The notes under the pieces: model-generated
The model's database searches: none
Told to the model about the DNA's origin: nothing
What the model saw: only the letters and a program-made list of their open reading frames with translations
Shown: positions 8,075-16,396 of the stretch, piece by piece
How positions within the stretch are numbered: the first letter of the stretch is position 1
How the letters are laid out: every line of letters starts with the position of its first letter
Program-made: the position numbers and the translations under genes
Assembly (NCBI GenBank): GCA_012031965.1
Contig: JAAUSC010000055.1
Span: forward strand, 1 to 36,310
Direction of reading: 5' to 3'
From: Scytonema sp. RU_4_4
Lineage (GTDB): Bacteria > Cyanobacteriota > Cyanobacteriia > Cyanobacteriales > Nostocaceae
DNA: 36,310 bases

Positions 8075-9034
8075 ATGGCAATTACTATCGATTCCGCCCG
8101 TGGTATTTTTCCCGGTACATTATCAGCTGATGCAGTACCGGCTTTGACTGCACGATTCAACCAACTCAGTGCCGAAGATCAACTGGCATGGACGTGGTTC
8201 GCTTTTCTGGAGATGGGCAAAACCGTCACAGTTGCAGCTCCCGGTGCAGCCAGTATGCAGTTTGCCGAACGAATCTTGAACCAAATCAAGCAAATGACCT
8301 TTGAGGAGCAAACTCAGGTTATGTGTGATCTAGCAAACCACGCAGATACGCCCATTTGCCGCACCTACGCTACTTGGTCACCTAATATTAAGCTAGGTTT
8401 TTGGAATCAGCTTGCGGAATGGATGGAGCAAGGCACTGTCGCGCCAATTCCGGTTGGCTATAAGCTTTCAGCCAACGCTACTTCTGTATTGGAAACCCTC
8501 AAAAACTTGGATCAAGGACAACAGATCACCGTCCTGCGAAACTCGGTTGTAGACATGGGGTTTGATGTAAGTAAACTAGGCGACTATGCCAGAATTTCTG
8601 AACCTGTGGTCCCGCCAAAAGAAACGTCTCAGCGTACTAAAGTCACCATTCAAGGTCTCGACAACCCAACAGTGTTGAGCTACATGAACAACTTGAATGC
8701 AAATGATTTTGATGAACTAATTAAGCTGTTCGTGGCGGACGGTGCTTTGCAACCTCCCTTTCAAAGACCGATCATTGGCAAAGACGCAATCCTGCGGTTC
8801 TTCCGAGAAGAGTGTCAGAACCTCAACTTGGTGCCAGAGCGCGGTGTCGCTGAACCTGGAGACGATGGCTACACTCAAGTGAAAGTTACAGGCAAGGTTC
8901 AGACCCCCTGGTTTGGCGCAGCAGTGGGCATGAACATGGCTTGGCGGTTCTTGATCAACTCTGAAGGCAAGATATTTTTCGTAGCCATTGACTTGTTAGC
9001 CTCTCCTAAAGAGCTTATGAACCTGGTGAGATAG
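8075..9034 (+). CDS. ocp: Orange carotenoid protein (OCP)
   Basis: This full-length 319-aa OCP binds a ketocarotenoid and, after strong blue-green light, attaches to phycobilisomes and dissipates excitation energy. The N-terminal helical domain (about 1-165) begins with the family signature TIDSARGIFP and has Trp110 and Arg155, the latter needed for the domain interface and phycobilisome binding. The C-terminal NTF2-like domain holds Tyr203 and Trp290, equivalent to the carotenoid keto-group partners Y201/W288 of Synechocystis. Position 44 is Phe where Synechocystis has Tyr. The gene ends normally and is followed 135 bp later by frp. The presence of both domains, the linker and FRP supports an OCP1-type, photoactive protein. 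Confidence 0.97.
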   Translation: MAITIDSARGIFPGTLSADAVPALTARFNQLSAEDQLAWTWFAFLEMGKTVTVAAPGAASMQFAERILNQIKQMTFEEQTQVMCDLANHADTPICRTYATWSPNIKLGFWNQLAEWMEQGTVAPIPVGYKLSANATSVLETLKNLDQGQQITVLRNSVVDMGFDVSKLGDYARISEPVVPPKETSQRTKVTIQGLDNPTVLSYMNNLNANDFDELIKLFVADGALQPPFQRPIIGKDAILRFFREECQNLNLVPERGVAEPGDDGYTQVKVTGKVQTPWFGAAVGMNMAWRFLINSEGKIFFVAIDLLASPKELMNLVR

Positions 9035-9075
9035 GAAAACTCGCGCGCTCTGAGTAAATCACTAACTATTGTGGA

Positions 9076-9101
9076 GAGCGCTCTTGGTTAAGAGAGCGCT
9101 C
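9076..9101 (+). terminator. Hairpin downstream of ocp
   Basis: GAGCGCTCTT (9076-9085) pairs with AAGAG and CGCTC (9090-9094 and 9097-9101) across the loop GGTT, with an AG bulge. Only a short AT-rich tail follows, so it would be a weak terminator or attenuator between ocp and frp. It would allow much lower frp expression than ocp. Confidence 0.45.
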
Positions 9102-9169
9102 AATTACTTACTCTCAGCAAACGGAACAATTCTAACCAACTAACTACCGCACAAATTTCAAATTGAGTC

Positions 9170-9496
9170 ATGCAAGTGAGTGAAGCTGAATGGACTGACA
9201 CTGAGAAGAAGATAGCTCGAATTGCCTTTGATCAAGCCTACGAGCGAGAAGTTGAGGCTTTGCTTAAACAAGTTCGCTCAGAAGCAAGCACACTCGTGGA
9301 ATTGAGTGATCTCTGGCGATTACATGATTTCTTGAGTGCTAGAAGACATGAAGTCGAGGGTAAGTACGACTACCAATATTCTGTTCTGCTCTTTGTCTTT
9401 GCTGGATTGGTTAAGGAAGGCTGGCTCCATCTGAATGAACTGGAAGGGCTGGATAAAGATAAGCTATCCAAGGTCACTGCTTTGGCACGGATATAG
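9170..9496 (+). CDS. frp: Fluorescence recovery protein (FRP)
   Basis: This 108-aa all-helical protein matches FRP (slr1964 family). FRP detaches activated OCP from the phycobilisome and speeds its return to the orange form. The conserved patch DLWRLHDFLSARRHE supplies Trp49, His52, Asp53 and Arg59, matching the W50/H53/D54/R60 functional residues of Synechocystis FRP. Length and the C-terminal KVTALARI are typical. It lies directly downstream of ocp on the same strand, the usual arrangement. The start at 9170 agrees with the family N-terminus, although no good ribosome site is visible. Confidence 0.95.
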   Translation: MQVSEAEWTDTEKKIARIAFDQAYEREVEALLKQVRSEASTLVELSDLWRLHDFLSARRHEVEGKYDYQYSVLLFVFAGLVKEGWLHLNELEGLDKDKLSKVTALARI

Positions 9497-10020
9497 CCTA
9501 GTATAGTCACTCTTCTAAAGGGTTGTGACGACGAAGCAGACACCGCGTGCAAGTAGCATTGGAACCAATGAAGAACTATTAAACTTGCGAAGATAGGACG
9601 CTTAATGGATTTTGTACAGTGCTAGCTTTCTTATAGAGCTACTCTGACCAAGTCCGCAACGGGAGCAGGTGTAAGGGTGTGGGGGAGCCACTGCGGTGGA
9701 CGGGTTTCCCGGCATAAAGCAAGTGGCGTTGCAAGGGAATTAAAGCTCCGAAAAAACAGAGCGTCTTTATTCCAGGTACACAGATTTATCAGTGGGATAC
9801 CCTACCCCTACACCCCTATTCCCCTACACCCTGCGCGGAGCGCGGTAAGGCGAAGCAAGAGATGGAAGTAGGAGATCTGTAATTAGATTTTCATCTAATT
9901 AATTTATGTAAATTTTAAGATTTTCTTTAGATTTTAGTTTTAAGATTTTCTTTAGATTCTTGATAACACTACGTGTGTGCTCAGACCAAGAGAGAGTATT
10001 TGTAAAGGAGGTATATCTCA
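9497..10020. other. Intergenic region with interspersed repeats
   Basis: No gene is supported. A repeat-like segment at about 9660-9870 includes GGGAGCCACTGCG (shared with the region near 2621), CCCCTACACC-type repetition and a short GCGCGGAGCGCGG palindrome. It can be read as a 64-codon frame, but the translation has no recognisable features. A 21-bp direct repeat at 9913-9933 and 9938-9958 lies before the next gene. Confidence 0.5.
9913..9958. repeat. Tandem 21-bp direct repeat, period 25
   Basis: The 21-base sequence at 9913-9933 (starting TTTTAAGATTTTCTTT) is repeated exactly at 9938-9958 with four bases between. It lies 60-110 bp before a small gene with a strong ribosome site, so it may be part of its promoter region. 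Confidence 0.7.
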
Positions 10021-10229
10021 TGAACTCTTCAATGTTACGTTATATCTGGTCTGTGATTGAAGAAACTCAGACCAGTACTCTTCTAAACTTCAGTGATGCA
10101 GAACTCGTCCAGCAGTTAATCAGACTGCTTGAAAATAGAAGACTACTTAACGATGAAGAAATCAGTATCGTGAGTGCTTATATTGGTTCGAGAGTCTCAC
10201 TCATTCGCGACTTAGCTTTTGCGCGTTAA
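10021..10229 (+). CDS. Small conserved-looking protein, 69 aa, unknown function
   Basis: The ATG at 10021 has a near-perfect AAAGGAGGT ribosome site 8-9 bases upstream, which marks it as a real and well-translated gene. The frame opens earlier but has no comparable site there. The 69-aa product (MNSSMLRYIWSVIEE, then NFSDAELVQQLIRLLENRRLL, then SRVSLIRDLAFAR) is mostly helical and soluble, with no membrane segment or cysteine. It resembles small hypothetical proteins of filamentous cyanobacteria from memory. No function is assigned. Confidence 0.75.
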
Positions 10230-10390
10230 AGACGAGTGAGGGACAGATAGAAGAACAGACAATTTCCTACCTTCTTTCCTTTCCTCCTTTGGGCGTGACA
10301 TACGACTCATTTCTCATGGGGTGGCGATCGCCTTTGATAGCACTTTTAGGATAAGAATATAGAACATATCATTGGGAGGAATCAGTCGCC

Positions 10391-10942
10391 ATGAGCGTTA
10401 TGACTGCCAAGTGGACGATTGACGAGTATCACCGCATGATTGCTGCTGGGATTTTGAGCGATCGCAAAGTTGAGCTACTCAAAGGAAAAATTGTAGAAAT
10501 GTCGCCGGAAGGGAAACCCCATGCTTATTCTAGTGATGAAGCTGGAGAGTATCTAGCAAGATTATTGGCTGAACGCGCCAAAGTTCGTCAAGCCAAACCA
10601 ATTACGCTACCCAACGACTCGGAACCCGAACCAGATATTGCCATTGTCCAACGCTTAGGGCGTGAGTATCGAGAGCATCACCCCTATCCAGAAAATATCT
10701 TCTGGCTAATTGAGTATGCTAACTCTAGTTTAGAGAAAGATTTAGAGACAAAAAGCAAAATCTATGCAGAAGTCGGTATCCCAGAATATTGGGTTGTCAA
10801 CCTCAAAAAGCTGCACTTAGTGGTGTTTCGAGAGCCTTTAGACGGAGAGTATGCAGCAAAACTCACACTGACTGCGGGAACAATTCAACCGCTTGCATTC
10901 CCAGATGTTTCTGTGTCGGTAGAGCAAATTATCAATGGTTGA
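10391..10942 (+). CDS. Uma2 family protein (DUF820, PD-(D/E)XK fold)
   Basis: This 183-aa protein has the Uma2/DUF820 layout: an N-terminal WTIDEYHRMIAAGIL helix, VELLKGKIVEMSPEG, the EPEPDIAIV strand carrying the nuclease-fold acidic residue, and FWLIEYANSSLEKDLETKSKIYAEVGIPEYWVVN with the E..K-type second part. The family is very abundant in cyanobacteria and is predicted to be restriction-endonuclease-like. Biological roles are mostly unproven. A GGAGGA ribosome site lies about 10 bases before the ATG. It stands alone. Confidence 0.88.
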   Translation: MSVMTAKWTIDEYHRMIAAGILSDRKVELLKGKIVEMSPEGKPHAYSSDEAGEYLARLLAERAKVRQAKPITLPNDSEPEPDIAIVQRLGREYREHHPYPENIFWLIEYANSSLEKDLETKSKIYAEVGIPEYWVVNLKKLHLVVFREPLDGEYAAKLTLTAGTIQPLAFPDVSVSVEQIING

Positions 10943-11042
10943 GAACATCTTTACGGATAACAACAGATGATAAATTAACCGAAAAATTTGTTAAACCCCC
11001 TACAAAAAGATAAGAGTGAATGTGTTCATACTCGTAGGAGTG

Positions 11043-11738
11043 TTAACTATGCTTTAGCTGTTTACTCGTCACTCCTTTCTCATAATGCAAACTATACACA
11101 TTTTTTGCGTACAATACCTGATACCATAGACCGAATTGCAATCCTGTATTAAGCACTTTCCCTATATTGGATTTCACCGTCTTCAACTGTGAGACTGTTA
11201 ATTTATCACCGTAGAGGTCGCGAACGATCGCATCGATATGAAAATGTAAATCCGGTCGGCGGCGCATCAGAATCAGGATAGCATTCTGTATCGAATATTC
11301 TTGAAACTCTGTTAACACTGGTATGCTTCCTGGTCTTCTTTTGATGTTTAGCTTAGGAATATCAGAAATATCAACTTCCACAGCTTCTGCTGTTTGTTCA
11401 TCAGACGGATGTGATGGTTCCTCACTCAACAATACAGACTCAGGATTTTCATGCTCATAATCCTCTTCTTCACCCACATCGTAGTCTGTGGACTCAAATT
11501 CTTCCTCATCCAAAGACACAGGACTCTCCTCAAGTACAGCAGTACTGTTCGTTGGAAATGAAAAATGCCTTTGGGGAGAATACATCTGCTCTTCAAGGGT
11601 GTAGCCTGATATCAGAGATTCTAAAGTAGTAATCTGGTTGCGGATTAACGACAGGCGGCGCTCCAACTGAGCTGCTTCTGATACGTAGCGCTCGCGCTCC
11701 TGTTCGAGTAAACTTAGAATTTTAGAGAAATCAGCCAT
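11043..11738 (-). CDS. Coiled-coil, acidic linker and winged-helix-like protein, unknown function
   Basis: The 231-aa product has a coiled coil at about residues 5-45 (LLEQERERYVSEAAQLERRL), a very acidic, probably unstructured linker at about 75-130, and a folded C-terminal domain (EYSIQNAILILMRRRPDLHFHI, then LKTVKSNIGKVLNTG) that looks like a winged helix. That suggests a DNA-binding or scaffold protein, but this is inferred from sequence character only. The ATG at 11738 is preferred over an upstream TTG. It is divergent from the zinc-ribbon gene with only 32 bp between starts, so their promoters must overlap. Confidence 0.65.
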   Translation of the reverse strand: MADFSKILSLLEQERERYVSEAAQLERRLSLIRNQITTLESLISGYTLEEQMYSPQRHFSFPTNSTAVLEESPVSLDEEEFESTDYDVGEEEDYEHENPESVLLSEEPSHPSDEQTAEAVEVDISDIPKLNIKRRPGSIPVLTEFQEYSIQNAILILMRRRPDLHFHIDAIVRDLYGDKLTVSQLKTVKSNIGKVLNTGLQFGLWYQVLYAKNVYSLHYEKGVTSKQLKHS

Positions 11739-11770
11739 ACCATTCACGTTTTCAGCAAGGAACAAGACAG

Positions 11771-12031
11771 GTGGAAAGCAAGGAAGTTTTTGTTAAAGCT
11801 CACACTCGCATCATCAAGCAAAAAGTTTACCGATTTGTCTGCAAAAATTGCAATCAGGTGGTAGAGCGCACCTGTTACCCGTCACAACCGTTATATTGCC
11901 TGGAATGTCGCCCACAAAAAGCGACTGCATCTAAATCCAATCATAAAGCGATTGCTAAATCCAAAAAAAAATTTACAGCACAGCAACCAGTTGCAGAAGA
12001 ATTTATTGTATTCCATCCGGTTTCTCAGTAA
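11771..12031 (+). CDS. Small zinc-ribbon protein
   Basis: This 86-aa protein starts with GTG, preceded by AAGGAA at 11757-11762. It contains two CXXC pairs, CKNC and CLEC, about 17 residues apart, with an aromatic-rich N-terminal strand, which makes a likely single zinc ribbon at residues 20-46. The remainder is lysine-rich and low complexity (KSNHKAIAKSKKKF), consistent with nucleic-acid contact. The two genes diverge from one short intergenic space, which suggests joint control. No family name is recognised. Confidence 0.65.
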   Translation: MESKEVFVKAHTRIIKQKVYRFVCKNCNQVVERTCYPSQPLYCLECRPQKATASKSNHKAIAKSKKKFTAQQPVAEEFIVFHPVSQ

Positions 12032-12413
12032 CCATTCCCCGGCATAAATGCAAGGCGCTTAGCAACCCCCCGGATTTATCCGTGGTTCCAAGCTGAATTC
12101 TGTTCGCGTAGCGTGTCCGCAGGACATATTCTGAATTCTGACTCCTTGGCGGAGCGTAGGCAGGGGGAAGGCTCCTTCTCATAAACATGCCACTGTCTTA
12201 AATTGGCATAATGGGGTGGCATGATCTGAAATTGATGGTATGATTCCACAAGGAATAGGCGCTGGTTCGCGCTATCCTGCCGATTGATGTAGATGGTAAA
12301 TCTTTCAAGTTAAAGATTGCCACAAAATAAGCCAAAGTGCCGATGTTTGCCAATCACGATACCTAAATGGTTAAACAAACTTCTTGAGGCTGCTGTTAAA
12401 CAAGCACGATAAC
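12032..12413. other. Intergenic region with repeat DNA and possible coding relic
   Basis: The first half has repeat-like DNA (CCCCGGCATAAA..., GCGTAGCGTGTCC..., GGCGGAGCGTAGG). From about 12270 to 12410, short open segments can be read on the plus strand (LPIDVDGKSFKLKIATK, and in another frame IPKWLNKLLEAAVKQAR ending at a stop). They could be pieces of a broken gene. The source family was not recognised. Confidence 0.4.
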
Positions 12414-13754
12414 ATGGCTAAGTCTCATACATCACAGCGCAACAGAAGTGATGGCGCAAAGCGTCACGCTACAAACGGCGATGCTCTCAAAGGGAGCCGC
12501 GCAAGAGGCGATGACCCAGCAGGGGTCCGCTTACGCGATCGCTCAGAAAATCTGGTCTTTTATCTAGTTACTTCCATCCTGCTGCACTCTGTTCTATTTC
12601 TTGGAAGTGATTGGCTTCGGGCTTCTGCTTAGGCGCAGAAGCTCTCCGAACCAATACCAATTGAGTACGTTGAAGTTCCTCCTCATGAAACAAAGACGCC
12701 CCCGGAAACTTCACGACGGGCGGCTATTGATTCTGTCGCAGGTGGAAAAGCAAAACCTGAAAAACCTATTTCTGCTGCTAAGTCGGCATTATCCACTGCA
12801 TCTAAAGCCACTGATGCTTCTGAACCTTCTGAGGTATCCCAGCCAAAACAGACTCAGCAACAAACAGTATCATCAAATCCACCTCCTCAAAAACTGCAAC
12901 CCAAACCCCAGAAAATTACGGTTGCTCCAACACCAACACCACCAGAACCCGAACCAGAACCAACTGCAGTTGCACCAACACCCAACCCACTAGCACTGAA
13001 ATTGCGACAAAGGACGGTGACACCAACACCCAAACCAGCAGAACCAGAACCTTTGCCAACTGCAGTTGCACCCACCACCAAACCACTAGCACTGAAACCT
13101 CGGCAAAGGGTTACAACCCCTGCTACCAAAACGCCTGTACCTTTAACTCGTCGGGAAAATAGGAGTCGGCTTGCTGCAAAATCCTCTCCGGAACAGCTGG
13201 AGAATAGGACGAATTCGTCAGTCCCCCAACAGACGCGGCGTATGGTACCATCGCCTGCTCAAGGACAGCCAACGACATCGCGAAAGCTGTATCGAGTTCA
13301 GCCATCTTCAAAAGTTGGTGGAGCAAGCAGTTTGGGCGGTCCGGTTCGTTTATCTAATCGTGATTTTGGAAGCAATAATCTAGCAGCCCTGCCTAATTCC
13401 AACCGCCTTAATCGAGCGACAGAAGGTATTGATGCGCGTCAAGATGCAGACATGGGCGCTTACCTGCAGCAACTACAGGAGCAAGTGAAGCAGCAGTGGA
13501 TACCCGGACTCACCCAATCTTCCCAGCGGACAGTCCTTCACTTCATCGTGAGCCGAGCAGGTTTGGTGAGTCATCTCCGGGTTGCACAAACTTCTGGATT
13601 TAGCGCGACAGATGAAGCAGCACTCAGTGCGGTGAAGCGAGCAGCACCGTTTGCTTCTTTTCCTACAGCATATACAGAAAACTATATTAGTATTCAATTT
13701 ACATTTAATATCAACGTCTATGGGCAACTAGAACTATGGGGAAATGGTAAATAA
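12414..13754 (+). pseudogene. TonB-family protein interrupted by an in-frame TAG
   Basis: Read through one TAG at 12630-12632 (codon 73), this is a 446-aa TonB-type energy transducer. It has a transmembrane anchor (VFYLVTSILLHSVLFLG, residues 52-68), a long Pro/Glu/Lys/Thr-rich periplasmic linker, and a TonB C-terminal domain (QVKQQWIPGL..., VSRAGLVSHLRVAQTSGF, DEAALSAVKRAAPF). Such proteins pass proton-motive energy from ExbBD to outer-membrane receptors. Both sides of the TAG stay in one frame and make family-like sequence (SDWLRASA before; EPIPIEYVEVPP after). The only lesion seen is this codon. Residues 15-50 come from inserted-looking repeat DNA. It is either a nonsense mutation or a sequencing error. 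Confidence 0.8.
12961..13113 (+). repeat. 96-bp tandem repeat in the TonB linker
   Basis: The segment from CAACTGCAGTTGCACC at 12961 recurs at 13057. It encodes two copies of PTAVAPT followed by PLALK and RQR, a 32-residue period inside the proline-rich linker. The second copy is partial. Length variation by unit gain or loss would alter the reach across the periplasm. Confidence 0.7.
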
Positions 13755-13942
13755 AAGCTACCGACGTAGGTTTTAACCTGCCTGGAACTTTTCTTTTTCT
13801 GTTGTATCATGATATTTGTGATGTGAAGAAGCTGGCGAAAAATAGCCGGAATTCTAAATCCATCAGTAATGCTGGTTGATTCACCTTCAGATCATGGTTA
13901 GAATATTTTGGGCATAAGTACGGCAAAGTAAAATTTAATATC

Positions 13943-14353
13943 ATGAAACGCTTACTGACAGCCTTATTCGTAATGATTAGCGCCAGCACTATGGCTTATC
14001 CTGCCTTCGCCAACGAAGAAAATGTTTCTCCTCCCATAACTAACCACGGTCGAGCTGCTGCTCTTATGACTCAACCAGCTACAATTACTAACGGAACAGT
14101 TAGTATTACTGAGCGAACCAATAATCTCAGAAAAGTTTCTGACTCAATAGGGGTGGTACGTGAGCCAAAATGCAAAAAAATTAACCCAGTTGAGCTGATC
14201 AAATCTCCTGCCAATACCCTCAAACAATGTTTAGAGGAAACAAATAACCAAGCTTCTCAAATCAACCAGACTTCTCAACCGACTGAGACATTTGACTTTT
14301 TCAAGGTACCAGAACTCGATTCTGGTATTAACGTGACAGTAACTAAGTTCTAA
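13943..14353 (+). CDS. Secreted hypothetical protein with signal peptide
   Basis: This 136-aa protein begins with a clear signal peptide (MKRLLTALFVMISASTMAYPAFA, cleaved before NEEN). The mature part is polar, Asn/Thr/Gln-rich, with two cysteines that could form one disulfide (REPKCKKINP and TLKQCLEE). No domain is recognised. It follows the TonB-family gene by 188 bp on the same strand, so an envelope role is possible but unproven. A likely terminator follows. Confidence 0.65.
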   Translation: MKRLLTALFVMISASTMAYPAFANEENVSPPITNHGRAAALMTQPATITNGTVSITERTNNLRKVSDSIGVVREPKCKKINPVELIKSPANTLKQCLEETNNQASQINQTSQPTETFDFFKVPELDSGINVTVTKF

Positions 14354-14375
14354 GACACGAGCAAGAAGAAGGGTA

Positions 14376-14423
14376 GGGGAGTGAAGGAGCGAGAGACAAT
14401 TTCCTTTGCTCCCTCCCCTTTTT
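14376..14423 (+). terminator. Probable intrinsic terminator
   Basis: GGGGA and GGAGC (14376-14380 and 14386-14390) pair with GCTCC and TCCCC (14408-14412 and 14414-14418), followed by TTTTT at 14419-14423. It lies just after the secreted protein's stop codon and reads on the plus strand. Confidence 0.5.
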
Positions 14424-14471
14424 CCACTCCATCAAGCTTAATTTTCGATCAGCAATAAATGGATTCTTCTT

Positions 14472-14666
14472 TTAGAAACGCCACCAAGTCTTTTGCATAT
14501 AACTGAGAACAGCCATAGCGATCGCCCCAAGGAGCAACAGCCAAATCACTCCTCCTGGAACAAAAGCGAGAATACCAAAACCTCGCAGAACCCAAACAGC
14601 GATCGCGATACCGAGAAAAACCCCAAAAGCTTGGTTTAATGTGCGATTTAATTTAGAGGAACTCAT
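14472..14666 (-). CDS. Small two-helix membrane protein, unknown function
   Basis: This 64-aa product has two transmembrane helices (AFGVFLGIAIAVWVLRGF, and GVIWLLLLGAIAMAVLSYM) joined by a short VPGG turn, with a basic, tryptophan-rich C-terminal tail (QKTWWRF). GAGGGAA precedes the ATG by about 6-8 bases. Two HIP1 octamers lie inside the gene. It resembles small hypothetical membrane proteins of cyanobacteria; no function is assigned. Confidence 0.65.
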   Translation of the reverse strand: MSSSKLNRTLNQAFGVFLGIAIAVWVLRGFGILAFVPGGVIWLLLLGAIAMAVLSYMQKTWWRF

Positions 14667-15016
14667 CTTATTTCCCTCAAACTCAACAGTTACTGCATTT
14701 TATATGTAGTCACAATCGTATTCACTATATGTGGTAGCATTGACACTCCCACGGCTAAAGCCGATGGGTTTTCTACTCTCAACACTGTAAAGAAACATTA
14801 TGCCAAAAGGTTATCATTATAAGCTATTAGAGAACATAATATTTTTATTTTAGTGATAAACATAACATATAGTTGAGTAAAGTTTTGGTAATAATGACTA
14901 GAGCATTATGCTTTCCGGAAAACTCCCATATCATACTGGAACTAGAATTAATGAGTTGAACTCAATGTCAAACTAGTATTCACCAGTTTCAACTTATGAC
15001 GTTGATGTGTTGAGGA
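14667..15016. other. AT-rich intergenic region
   Basis: Nothing is recognised in these 350 bases except the hairpin at 14748-14768. They separate two diverging transcripts (the minus-strand membrane protein and the plus-strand SRPBCC gene) and should hold both promoters. Confidence 0.5.
14741..14775. repeat. Orphan hairpin resembling a TnpB-element end
   Basis: The sequence TGACACTCCCACGGCT, then AA, then AGCCGATGGG forms a stem (14748-14756 with 14759-14768, one bulged A). This motif, a CCCACGGCT stem after TGACACT, is familiar from ends of IS200/IS605-family elements in cyanobacteria. No transposase or tnpB fragment accompanies it. Confidence 0.45.
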
Positions 15017-15589
15017 GTGACTGAAAAAATTATGTCTGCGTCTTTTCTCTCAGACTCGGTTCCCACAGATTCAAATATGCCTTGGACTCAAGATAAACAA
15101 AAATTACTGATGCAGGGTGAAATTCTGGTGCAAACGCGATCGCACACAGCTTGGGGTGGTGCTGTCACCGCCTGGATGTATTTGCCCCTAGTGCGATCAT
15201 ATGTCTGGCAACAGATAACAGATTACTCACGTTGGGTACAATATTTTCCTGATGTCACCAAAAGCGAAGTTGCACAACGTGGTGAGGTCAAACGTCTGTA
15301 TCAAGCGGCACAAAAATCTTTTTTCTTTCTCACTGCCCAAGTAGAAATTTACCTTGATGTCGTTGAAGAGCTTGGGCTGCAGATACAATTTAGGCTGCAA
15401 AAAGGAAGTTTTCATGATTTTACAGCCAATTTAGAGCTAAAAGACTGTGGTAACGGAACTTTACTGAGCTATGCTGTGCAAGCAACCCCTACTATTCCCA
15501 TACCATCAATTTTCATTCAACAAGCAATGAACTTTGAATTGCCTGCGAATATGCGTAAAATGCGACAAGTTCTTTGTAAGGGTCAGTAA
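15017..15589 (+). CDS. SRPBCC (START-like) family protein
   Basis: This 190-aa protein has the helix-grip pattern of polyketide cyclase/dehydrase-like SRPBCC proteins: a buried strand (QGEILVQTRSHTAWGGAVTAWMYL), the WQQITDYSRWVQYFPDVTKSEV helix and strand, and a C-terminal helix (IPSIFIQQAMNFELPANMRKM) that would cover a hydrophobic cavity. The ligand is unknown. The first start is GTG at 15017; ATG at 15032 is an alternative, and neither has a well-spaced ribosome site. The DUF924 gene begins 5 bases after its stop, so the two are almost certainly one operon. Confidence 0.8.
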   Translation: MTEKIMSASFLSDSVPTDSNMPWTQDKQKLLMQGEILVQTRSHTAWGGAVTAWMYLPLVRSYVWQQITDYSRWVQYFPDVTKSEVAQRGEVKRLYQAAQKSFFFLTAQVEIYLDVVEELGLQIQFRLQKGSFHDFTANLELKDCGNGTLLSYAVQATPTIPIPSIFIQQAMNFELPANMRKMRQVLCKGQ

Positions 15590-15594
15590 AATTC

Positions 15595-16170
15595 ATGTCA
15601 CAGGCAAAAGAAATTTTGGACTTTTGGTTTGGTAGTTCTAATGAACCAGACTACGGTAAACCAAAGTCTTTCTGGTTCAGTAAAAAACCAGAATTTGACG
15701 AAGAACTGCGAATTCGGTTTCTGAGAGATTACCAAAAAGCGGCTGCAGGATATTTAGACGACTGGATGGATTCACCTGACAGTTGTCTAGCATTGATTTT
15801 ACTGTTGGACCAGTTTCCCCGAAATATGTTTCGTGATACTCCCGAAGCCTTTGCGACTGACTGGGAAGCACTCTCAGCAGCTCAGCACGCTGTTGCACAA
15901 GGATATGACCAGAAGTTGCTACCCGTACAACGCTGGTTTGTTTACTTGCCTTTTGAACATAGCGAAAACCTGGAGCATCAGGAGCAAGCGGTAGGACTAT
16001 TTCAGCACCTGGAGGACGATCCTGAGAGTGCGAGTACTATTGATTATGCAATGCGCCACATGCAAGTGATACAGCGTTTTGGGCGCTTTCCTCATCGCAA
16101 TGAGATTTTGGGAAGAGTCTCAACTCCGGAAGAAATGGAGTTTTTGAAGCACAAAGGCTCATCCTTTTAA
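15595..16170 (+). CDS. DUF924 family protein
   Basis: This 191-aa all-alpha protein matches DUF924 (PF06041). Hallmarks are the start AKEILDFWFGS, the ALILLLDQFPRNMFRDTPEAFATD segment, LPFEHSENLEHQEQAV, and the C-terminal FGRFPHRNEILGR. The family has a TPR-like fold; its biochemical function is not established. Translation is probably coupled to the SRPBCC gene, whose stop lies 5 bases before this ATG. All conserved motifs are present. Confidence 0.9.
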   Translation: MSQAKEILDFWFGSSNEPDYGKPKSFWFSKKPEFDEELRIRFLRDYQKAAAGYLDDWMDSPDSCLALILLLDQFPRNMFRDTPEAFATDWEALSAAQHAVAQGYDQKLLPVQRWFVYLPFEHSENLEHQEQAVGLFQHLEDDPESASTIDYAMRHMQVIQRFGRFPHRNEILGRVSTPEEMEFLKHKGSSF

Positions 16171-16396
16171 GTTTATCAGTGCTGAGTTCTCGGTTATGAG
16201 TTCTGATAAATAACTTGTGGCATAGTTCCCTTTTACGACGCTTCCAATGTTTCTTGGACAGTTGGCGCAGAGTTTGCCGATCTAGTTTTTGAGGCAGGTT
16301 TTGGTTCATGGGCAGCGATAAATACCTCAAGTGTGCCCTTTATCAATACCCTACCACCTGAATTCCTGCCAAAATGTCCAAAATGCTTTCGTTGAA

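Noticed and set aside
9677-9871. 64-codon open frame after frp
   Set aside because: It lies in interspersed repeat DNA, with arginine/serine/proline-rich low-quality translation and no start signal.
9913-9958. CRISPR-like direct repeats
   Set aside because: Only two copies with a 4-bp spacer; no array, leader or cas gene is present anywhere in the window.
12887-13129. Glycine/valine-rich antisense frame opposite the TonB gene
   Set aside because: It is the mirror of the proline/threonine-rich tandem repeat and has no independent support.
16171-16330. Minus-strand frame reading MNQNLPQKLDRQTLRQLSKK between the DUF924 and DUF2141 genes
   Set aside because: It runs on into the DUF924 gene in antisense and shows no recognisable domain; it may be a transposase trace but cannot be supported.
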